Source: CAYVCP01 sp964450565 (GTDB taxonomy: Bacteria; Patescibacteriota; Minisyncoccia; Minisyncoccales; CG1-02-41-26). Taken from it: a DNA stretch of 9,778 bases. The stretch spans positions 1 to 9,778 of the forward strand of contig CAYVCP010000023.1 in assembly GCA_964450565.1 (NCBI GenBank). Reading direction: 5' to 3'. Under the pieces are notes generated by a model. That model made no database searches and was not told the DNA's origin. It saw only the letters and a program-made list of their open reading frames with translations. Shown here in pieces: positions 1-4,367 of this stretch (positions are counted from its first letter, which is position 1; the number at the start of each line of letters is the position of its first letter). A program made the translations under genes and the position numbers.

Positions 1-1
1 G

Positions 2-283
2 GAGAAATCCCTTAATCATATTATTATGGCTGTAAAAACAACGATTGAATCTACGCCTCCTGAAATATTGGCTGATATTATGTCTAGTGGAATTTATTTA
101 GTGGGAGGAGGGGCATTATTAACTGGTTTAGATAGCTTGTTATCTCAAATTACAAAAATAAAAGTGAATATTATTGAAGATCCTTTAACTGCTGTTGTAA
201 GAGGGGGTGGTATAGTTTTAGAAAACTTAGATACATTAAAAGAGGTTCTTTCTAATGATTCTTCAGGAGACGCTCCTAAATAA
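2..283 (+). CDS. mreB: MreB, C-terminal part (5' end outside window)
   Basis: This is the C-terminal 93 residues of the actin-like, rod-shape-determining protein MreB. MreB forms membrane-associated filaments that guide lateral peptidoglycan synthesis. The reading frame is open from base 2, so the gene begins upstream; the ATG at 26 is an internal methionine. Visible family signatures are ESTPPEILADI, the adenosine-binding loop of the actin fold LVGGGALLTGLD, and EDPLTAVVRGGG followed by a short charged tail. The C-terminus appears complete. The TAA stop is one base before the gatC start, so mreB and gatC are probably co-transcribed. I see no mreC or mreD after it, although mreC is a common follower in other bacteria. 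Identification is confident from the conserved C-terminal motifs; whether the upstream part is intact cannot be judged. Confidence 0.93.
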   Translation, partial: EKSLNHIIMAVKTTIESTPPEILADIMSSGIYLVGGGALLTGLDSLLSQITKIKVNIIEDPLTAVVRGGGIVLENLDTLKEVLSNDSSGDAPK

Positions 284-284
284 T

Positions 285-584
285 ATGACTGAGATTAACA
301 AACAACAAATTTTAAAAATTGCAGAATTAGCCATGTTAGAATTAAAAAATGATGAAATTGAAAGACTAGAAAAAGATTTGAAAGAAATTTTAGATTACGT
401 AAACCTTTTAGATGAAGTAGATGTTTCTTCTGTTAAAGCTTTAGCTCATAATACTAATTTAAAGAATATCATGAGAAAAGACGAACAAAGAAAAAGTGAT
501 AGTGTTGATTTAATATTAAAACAATTTTTTGATAAACAAGAAAGGTTGCTAAAAGTAAAGGAAGTTTTAAATGATCCGCAATAA
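285..584 (+). CDS. gatC: Aspartyl/glutamyl-tRNA amidotransferase subunit C
   Basis: GatC is the small subunit of GatCAB, which converts Glu-tRNA(Gln) and/or Asp-tRNA(Asn) to the amidated form. It wraps around GatA and stabilises the GatA-GatB contact. The 99-residue product fits the family length of about 95. Typical features are the N-terminal helix with IAELAMLELKNDEIERLEKD, the LDYVNLLDEVDVSSVKAL segment, and the later MRKDE motif (usually LReD). I chose the ATG at 285, one base after the mreB stop. The in-frame ATG at 255 would add ten residues lying inside mreB and not resembling GatC. A purine stretch AGGAGA (265-270) lies 14 nt upstream, rather far for a Shine-Dalgarno site. The C-terminus (QFFDKQERLLKVKEVL) departs from the usual G-x-F-x-VP ending. 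The 3' end overlaps gatA by 14 nt. Confidence 0.9.
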   Translation: MTEINKQQILKIAELAMLELKNDEIERLEKDLKEILDYVNLLDEVDVSSVKALAHNTNLKNIMRKDEQRKSDSVDLILKQFFDKQERLLKVKEVLNDPQ

Positions 585-1953
585 TTTAACAATTAAAGAG
601 ATTCATAGTGGTTTAGAAAAGAAAGAATTTTCATGCTATGAAATAGTTTCTCATTACCTAAAAAAAGCAAAACATGATAGGGTAGACGCTTTTTTGTCTA
701 TTAATAATGGTGCTATAGAAAAAGCAAAAATGGTTGATAATAAAATAGCAAGAAAAGAAAAAATATCTCTATTAGAAGGCATACCATACTCTGTTAAAGA
801 TGCCATTTTAGTGAAAGATTTAAAATGTACGGCTGGTTCTAAGATATTAGAAAATTATACTGCTGTGGAATCAGCAACATGTATTAGAAAATTAGACAAA
901 GAGGGATCAATTGTTATAGGAAAAACTAATACAGATGATTTTACTATGGGTTCTTCAACAGAAAGATCGGCTTTTAAAACAACTAAGAACCCTAAAGATA
1001 TAACAAGGGTTCCTGGAGGTAGCTCTGGAGGATCTGCTGCTTCTGTGGGTGATGATTCTTCTGTTTTTTCTTTAGGTTCTGATACCGGAGGATCAATTAG
1101 ACAACCTGCTTCTTTTTGTGGGGTTGTTGGTTTAAAACCAACTTACGGTGCTGTTTCTCGTTATGGTTTAATAGCACACGCTTCTTCTTTAGATCAAATA
1201 GGACCTATTACAAAGACAGTAGAGGATGCTGAGATAGTTTTTAATGCAATAAGAGGAAAGGATGAGAAAGATTCAACCAGTATGAGTATAAAAGAAATGC
1301 CGGTAAAAAAGAAATTTAAAATAGGAATAGTAAAGGAATATTTTTCAAATGAATTAGATAAAGATATAAAAAAAGCTATTGAAAATAAAATTAAGGATAT
1401 GGATGTTGTGGAAATTTCTTTACCTCATTCTAAATATGCTTTAGCTTGTTATTATATTATATCTACTTCTGAAGCTTCTGCTAATTTAGCTAGATTTGAT
1501 GGGATTAGATATGGATTACATGTTGATGGAGAGAAGCTAAAAAGAGTATACTTAAAAACAAGGGGTATGGGTTTTGGACAAGAGGTTAAGAGAAGGATTA
1601 TGTTAGGGACCTTTTGTCTGTCTTCTGGCTATTATGATGCTTATTACTTAAAGGCTCAAAAAGTTAGAACTTTAATCAAGCAAGATTTTGAAAAAGCTTT
1701 TGAAAAAGTTGATTTTATTATAGCCCCAACCTCTCCTTTTACAGCTTTTAAAATTGGAGAAAAAATGAATGATCCTTTACAAATGTATCTTGCAGATATT
1801 TATACCATTTCTTTGAATTTAGCTGGTTTGCCAGGAATTTCTATCCCTTGCGCAGAGATTAAGGGACTTCCAGTAGGGATGCAGGTAATAGGGAAGCCAT
1901 TTTCTGAAAACAACATTTTTAATTTTGTAAAAAATATATGCCCAACATTATAG
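571..1953 (+). CDS. gatA: Aspartyl/glutamyl-tRNA amidotransferase subunit A
   Basis: GatA is the glutaminase/amidase subunit of GatCAB. It hydrolyses glutamine and channels ammonia to GatB for amidation of mischarged tRNA. The amidase-signature Ser-cisSer-Lys triad is visible: K76 in the SVKD motif, S151 in PGGSSGGSAAS, and nucleophile S175 in DTGGSIRQPASF. The spacing (75 and 24 residues) matches characterised GatA. Further GatA-specific blocks are SEASANLARFDG, VKRRIMLGTF, IIAPTSPFTAFKIGEK, NLAGLPGISIP and GLPVGMQVIGK. The product has 460 residues, slightly short of the usual 480-490, mainly because it stops soon after the last conserved block. It is the one gene here with a well-placed Shine-Dalgarno sequence (AAAGGAAG, 557-564, 6 nt before ATG). 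It overlaps gatC by 14 nt and the next gene by 16 nt, suggesting coupled translation. gatB is not in the window. Confidence 0.96.
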   Translation: MIRNNLTIKEIHSGLEKKEFSCYEIVSHYLKKAKHDRVDAFLSINNGAIEKAKMVDNKIARKEKISLLEGIPYSVKDAILVKDLKCTAGSKILENYTAVESATCIRKLDKEGSIVIGKTNTDDFTMGSSTERSAFKTTKNPKDITRVPGGSSGGSAASVGDDSSVFSLGSDTGGSIRQPASFCGVVGLKPTYGAVSRYGLIAHASSLDQIGPITKTVEDAEIVFNAIRGKDEKDSTSMSIKEMPVKKKFKIGIVKEYFSNELDKDIKKAIENKIKDMDVVEISLPHSKYALACYYIISTSEASANLARFDGIRYGLHVDGEKLKRVYLKTRGMGFGQEVKRRIMLGTFCLSSGYYDAYYLKAQKVRTLIKQDFEKAFEKVDFIIAPTSPFTAFKIGEKMNDPLQMYLADIYTISLNLAGLPGISIPCAEIKGLPVGMQVIGKPFSENNIFNFVKNICPTL

Positions 1954-2507
1954 ATATAAATCCTTCTGATTCAGAGAATTTTTTTAGCTCTTTAAGAGAA
2001 GAGTTAGAGTTCTTTTTGTCCCCCCAACTTCAGCAAGATATTCTTATCTGGAAAATTATTTTCATCGCTGTTTCTCTGTTATTTATTGTTTTACTTCTTT
2101 TAATAATAAGAAAAGATGAGTATGACTTTTTCCATGCAGTTGCTATGACAGACATACATGATAGAAGAAGTTATAAGGATTTAGGGGCGAAAAAAGCGCA
2201 AAAGAGGTGGAATAAAATTAAGCTACGATTAGATAAGGAGTCAGATGCTCATTGGAAGCTTTCGTTAATTGAGGCAGAAGATTTTTTAGATAGCGTTTTG
2301 CAAAGAATGGGTTATGGAGGTGATAATTTAGATGAAAGATTGGAAAGATTAAAAGAAGGTGATATTTCTAATCTAATAGATTTAAAAAAAGCGCATAAGG
2401 TTTGTTCTGATATAGTAAGAGATCCTGATTACAAAATAAATAAAATTCAGGCAGTAGAAGAAATAAGTATTTTTGAAAAAAGTTTAATGGATTTAAACGC
2501 CTTGTAA
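1938..2507 (+). CDS. Single-pass membrane protein with HEPN-like soluble domain, function unknown
   Basis: The 189-residue product has a short polar N-terminus, one hydrophobic helix at about residues 36-58 followed by basic RKDE, and a cytosolic domain from about 85. No signal peptidase site is apparent, so it is probably N-out/C-in and membrane-anchored. The soluble part has the pattern RWNKI, W106KLSLIEAEDFLDSV, RMGYGGDN, LDERLERL, then A152HKV and a C-terminal helix ending in EKSLMDLNAL. This resembles a hypothetical family I recall from CPR/Patescibacteria genomes, in which the AHK segment usually continues as RNxIAH, like the R-x4-H motif of HEPN domains. Here those positions read C156, S157 and R161, so HEPN-type RNase chemistry looks unlikely. 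The function is unknown; a scaffold or nucleic-acid/protein-binding role is inference only. It starts inside gatA (16-nt overlap) without a Shine-Dalgarno sequence. Its stop lies within the tRNA promoter. Confidence 0.72.
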   Translation: MPNIIDINPSDSENFFSSLREELEFFLSPQLQQDILIWKIIFIAVSLLFIVLLLLIIRKDEYDFFHAVAMTDIHDRRSYKDLGAKKAQKRWNKIKLRLDKESDAHWKLSLIEAEDFLDSVLQRMGYGGDNLDERLERLKEGDISNLIDLKKAHKVCSDIVRDPDYKINKIQAVEEISIFEKSLMDLNAL

Positions 2508-2530
2508 ATAAGGTCATTTTATATTATAAT
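2502..2530 (+). promoter_or_regulatory. Sigma-70-type promoter for the initiator tRNA gene
   Basis: A -35 element TTGTAA (2502-2507; 4 of 6 consensus bases) and a perfect -10 TATAAT (2525-2530) are separated by exactly 17 bp. The predicted start is about 2537, only 3-4 nt before the mature tRNA-fMet 5' end at 2541. The -35 contains the TAA stop of the upstream gene. A second TATAAT (2535-2540) abuts the tRNA and is too close to act as its -10. The promoter may also drive the following tRNA-Met. Confidence 0.68.
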
Positions 2531-2540
2531 TTCTTATAAT

Positions 2541-2611
2541 AGCGCCGTGGAGGAGTAGTACCTTGCCAGGCTCATAACCTGGAGGCCCCCGTGCAATTCG
2601 GGGCGGCGCAA
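2541..2611 (+). tRNA. Initiator tRNA-fMet (anticodon CAU)
   Basis: A complete cloverleaf can be folded by eye. The acceptor is 2541-2547 with 2604-2610, the D-stem GAGG/CCTT, the anticodon stem CCAGG/CCTGG with loop CTCATAA (anticodon 2574-2576), and the T-stem CCCCG/CGGGG; the discriminator is A2611. Two hallmarks of bacterial initiators are seen: no Watson-Crick pair at 1:72 (A opposite A) and A11:U24 in the D-stem. Deviations are an anticodon-stem A29:U41 where initiators usually have the first of three G:C pairs, a D-loop of only AGTAGTA without the G18G19 pair, and a T-loop TGCAATT with G at position 55 where a uridine is nearly universal. CCA is not encoded (ACAA follows). A pseudogene is possible but unlikely, because all stems pair and a good promoter sits directly upstream. 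Confidence 0.9.
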
Positions 2612-2628
2612 CAAAAAAACGGCTAAGA

Positions 2629-2700
2629 GCCGACGTAGCTCAGTGGTAGAGCAGAGTCTTCATAAGGCTAAGGCCACAGGTTCAATCCCTGTCGTCGGCA
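2629..2700 (+). tRNA. Elongator tRNA-Met (anticodon CAU)
   Basis: The fold is acceptor GCCGACG/CGTCGGC (7 perfect pairs), D-stem GCTC/GAGC with loop AGTGGTA, anticodon loop TTCATAA (CAU at 2661-2663), variable AGGCC, T-stem ACAGG/CCTGT with loop TTCAATC, and discriminator A2700. The paired 1:72, the C11:G24 pair and an intact GG in the D-loop distinguish it from the initiator 17 nt upstream. The CAU anticodon could also belong to tRNA-Ile2, where TilS modifies C34 to lysidine. The GCxGACGTAGCTCAG start and the ACAGGTTC...CTGTCGTC end look more like elongator tRNA-Met. The anticodon stem has a G27/A43 mismatch and a G:U pair. CCA is not encoded. It probably shares a transcript with tRNA-fMet. 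Confidence 0.88.
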
Positions 2701-2786
2701 TATTTAATTTCTTTAATTAGGATTAAAAAAGCGTTAAACTGGTTTAATTAGTTTTTCGGTTACCATTAAAAATAGATAAAAATTTA

Positions 2787-2818
2787 TTGAAAAATTTTAT
2801 TTTCTTTGTTATTATAAA
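2787..2818 (+). promoter_or_regulatory. Possible promoter for tRNA-Asp
   Basis: TTGAAA (2787-2792) and TATAAA (2813-2818) precede tRNA-Asp, with a predicted start 3-4 nt before its mature 5' end. The spacer is 20 bp, longer than ideal, and the region is so AT-rich that chance matches are likely. The rest of the gap between the two tRNAs (2701-2827) shows only weak A/T hairpins and no gene. Confidence 0.3.
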
Positions 2819-2827
2819 ATAGTTTTT

Positions 2828-2901
2828 GCGGATGTAGCTTAGTGGTTTAAAGCGCGACCCTGTCACGGCCGAGATCGTGGGTTCAAATCCCATCATCCGC
2901 G
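2828..2901 (+). tRNA. tRNA-Asp (anticodon GUC)
   Basis: The cloverleaf has acceptor GCGGATG/CATCCGC (7 perfect pairs), D-stem GCTT/AAGC with loop AGTGGTTTA, anticodon loop CTGTCAC (GUC at 2862-2864), variable AGATC, T-stem GTGGG/CCCAT with canonical loop TTCAAAT, and discriminator G2901, the aspartate identity base. The anticodon stem CGACC/GGCCG contains an A29/C41 mismatch in its middle. CCA is not encoded. The HAD-like gene starts 14 nt after its end with no separate promoter visible, so tRNA-Asp and that mRNA may be one primary transcript cut by tRNA processing. Confidence 0.96.
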
Positions 2902-2915
2902 CAGTAAAGTATTCT

Positions 2916-3326
2916 ATGGCTAAAAAGTATATTATTTTTGATTTAGACGGAGTTATTCTTTCTTTCTTATTTTTTTTAAACCCAGGATCAAAAAAGGTTT
3001 TAAAGAAGATCAAAGAAAGTAATAAATATAATTTAGTAGTCTTAACTGCTAGGAAAAATAAAATACTTTTACTGTTAGCAAGAATTTTTCTCTGTATTTA
3101 TGGATTAAAATTTTTAAATCTTTTAAGTTCTAATGGCACTAAATCTTCTTTTTTGAAAGAAAAAGAGGAATGTTTTCTTTTTGTAGAGAGCAGTCCTAAA
3201 AATATTAAAGAAATTAGGGGATTGGTTAGAGAAGTCGTTTATTTTTCTTACTTTAGGAAAAAATCATTTGATGGTTTAAAACCGATTCATTCATGGGATA
3301 AAATATTAGAAAAAGTTCCCTTATAA
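2916..3326 (+). CDS. Small HAD-like hydrolase-family protein, probably cap-less
   Basis: The 136-residue product carries the opening HAD-superfamily motif FDLDGVI (D9, D11) and a motif II-like VVLTARK (T44), as in small phosphatases and 5'-nucleotidase-like HAD proteins. Lysines K76 or K81 could serve as motif III. The motif IV position reads FVESSPKNI, with E91 but a serine at 92 where a second acidic residue is normally needed to hold Mg2+. Activity is therefore uncertain, and the substrate cannot be inferred. No cap domain fits in the short spacings. I chose the ATG at 2916 because the upstream in-frame ATG at 2877 lies inside tRNA-Asp and would encode part of the tRNA. No Shine-Dalgarno sequence is visible. 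The gene lies between tRNA-Asp and the pheS promoter and may depend on transcription through the tRNA. Confidence 0.75.
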   Translation: MAKKYIIFDLDGVILSFLFFLNPGSKKVLKKIKESNKYNLVVLTARKNKILLLLARIFLCIYGLKFLNLLSSNGTKSSFLKEKEECFLFVESSPKNIKEIRGLVREVVYFSYFRKKSFDGLKPIHSWDKILEKVPL

Positions 3327-3349
3327 TATAATATGTGGATTATTTTTCC

Positions 3350-3378
3350 TTGTTTCTGACTTGTTTTTAAGGTAAAAT
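3350..3378 (+). promoter_or_regulatory. Probable promoter of pheS-pheT-gyrB
   Basis: TTGTTT (3350-3355) and TAAAAT (3373-3378) are separated by 17 bp in the 63-nt gap before pheS. The predicted start is near 3385, leaving a 5' leader of only about 5 nt, so the pheS mRNA would be nearly leaderless. There is no room for a T-box or a phenylalanine-rich leader peptide of the kind that controls pheST elsewhere. Confidence 0.45.
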
Positions 3379-3389
3379 AGAATAATATC

Positions 3390-4364
3390 ATGAATTTAAG
3401 AAGTATTAAAAAAGAAGCTCAGAAGGAATTGAGTACTATTTCTAATTTGAAAGAATTAGAACATGTTTCTAAAAAATATTTAAGCAAGAAAGGAGAAATT
3501 GCCAAGGTTTTTTTATCTCTTAAGGATTTATCTGATACTAAGAAGAGAGAGGTAGGAAAGGAAGCTAATTTAATTAAAAAAGAGATTGAGAGTTTGATCA
3601 AAAAAAGAAAAGAAATTTTTAAAAATACTAATATAAACATTGTTGCTGGAAGTTTTGATGTCACGAGACCAGCAGAAAAAATAGAGAGAGGACATATTCA
3701 TCCCTTAACTCAAACACAAAGACAAGCTCAAGAGATTTTTATACAAATGGGCTTTGAAATAGCATTGGGACCTGAAATAGAAAAAGAATGGTATAATTTT
3801 GATGCTTTAAATATTCCCAAACACCACCCTGCTAGAGATATGTGGGATACTTTTTGGTTAGATAAAGAAGTTTTATTAAGAACCCATACTAGCCCTGTTC
3901 AAGTAAGGTATATGGAAAAGCATCAACCTCCTTTAAAAATAATTGTGCCAGGAAAGGTTTTTAGAAATGAAGCAACAGATGCATCTCATGATGCAGAGTT
4001 TTATCAGCTGGAAGGTTTGGTAGTAGATAAAGATATTTCAGTTTCTCATTTTAAAGCTATCATTGAGGTATTTTTAGAAAGGTTTTTTAAATCAAAAGTT
4101 GAAATTAGATTAAGGCCTGGTTTTTTTCCTTTTACTGAACCTAGTTTTGAAATTGATGCTAAGTGGGCAGGGGGAAAATGGCTTGAATTAATGGGAGCTG
4201 GTATGGTGCATCCTAAGGTTTTTGAATCTGCTGGTATAGATACTAAAAAATGGAAAGGATTTGCTTTTGGCGTTGGATTAGATAGATTAGCTATGATCAA
4301 GTATAAGATCGGAGACATTAGAATGTTCCACCAGAACGATTTAAGGTTTTTAAAACAGTTTTAA
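3390..4364 (+). CDS. pheS: Phenylalanyl-tRNA synthetase alpha subunit
   Basis: PheS carries the catalytic site of the alpha2-beta2 class II enzyme that charges tRNA-Phe with phenylalanine. Residues 1-85 form the lysine- and glutamate-rich coiled-coil arm that contacts tRNA. The catalytic core begins with GHIHPLTQTQRQAQEIF (101-117, motif 1 region) and the HHPARDMWDTFWL segment (145-157). Motif 2 is FRNEATDASHDAEFYQLEG (191-209). The phenylalanine pocket motif FPFTEPS is at 246-252, and motif 3 GVGLDR at 294-299 ends in the class II arginine R299. The 324 residues match the normal length (about 330-350). The first ATG is used and lacks a Shine-Dalgarno sequence. One variation is A270 in LELMGAG where many homologues have cysteine. 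pheT follows after 3 nt, so the two subunits should be made together. Confidence 0.97.
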   Translation: MNLRSIKKEAQKELSTISNLKELEHVSKKYLSKKGEIAKVFLSLKDLSDTKKREVGKEANLIKKEIESLIKKRKEIFKNTNINIVAGSFDVTRPAEKIERGHIHPLTQTQRQAQEIFIQMGFEIALGPEIEKEWYNFDALNIPKHHPARDMWDTFWLDKEVLLRTHTSPVQVRYMEKHQPPLKIIVPGKVFRNEATDASHDAEFYQLEGLVVDKDISVSHFKAIIEVFLERFFKSKVEIRLRPGFFPFTEPSFEIDAKWAGGKWLELMGAGMVHPKVFESAGIDTKKWKGFAFGVGLDRLAMIKYKIGDIRMFHQNDLRFLKQF

Positions 4365-4367
4365 TAT

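Noticed and set aside
255..284. Earlier ATG for gatC
   Set aside because: It lies inside mreB, adds ten residues unlike GatC, and the ATG at 285 matches the family start.
1900..1953. Frameshift or truncation at the end of gatA
   Set aside because: All catalytic blocks up to GMQVIGK are in one frame, and the 16-nt overlap with the next gene fits the compact style of the window.
2629..2700. Second CAU tRNA as tRNA-Ile2
   Set aside because: Acceptor and T-arm resemble elongator tRNA-Met more than tRNA-Ile2. Not fully excluded: a full set of CAU tRNAs from the genome would decide.
2712..2751. TTTAATTAG repeated at 2712-2720 and 2743-2751, with nearby A/T inverted repeats
   Set aside because: Only 9 bases in a very AT-rich spacer; the hairpins are weak and lack a clear T-run, so not called as terminator or operator.
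2877..2915. Upstream in-frame start for the HAD gene
   Set aside because: It would translate the T-arm and acceptor of tRNA-Asp; the FDLDGVI motif sits normally behind the ATG at 2916.
2744..3013. Minus-strand open frame crossing tRNA-Asp
   Set aside because: Its central part (GFEPTIS..GSRFKPLSY) is the familiar spurious translation of an antisense tRNA, and the rest opposes the HAD gene.
3327..3389. T-box riboswitch or leader peptide ahead of pheS
   Set aside because: The gap is 63 nt, too short for a T-box, and holds no small frame rich in phenylalanine codons.
3419..3664. Minus-strand open frame inside pheS
   Set aside because: It is a shadow of the coiled-coil region of pheS, with low-complexity composition and no recognisable domain.
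4046..4318. Minus-strand open frame inside the 3' half of pheS
   Set aside because: It lies wholly opposite conserved PheS motifs and has no start signal or domain.
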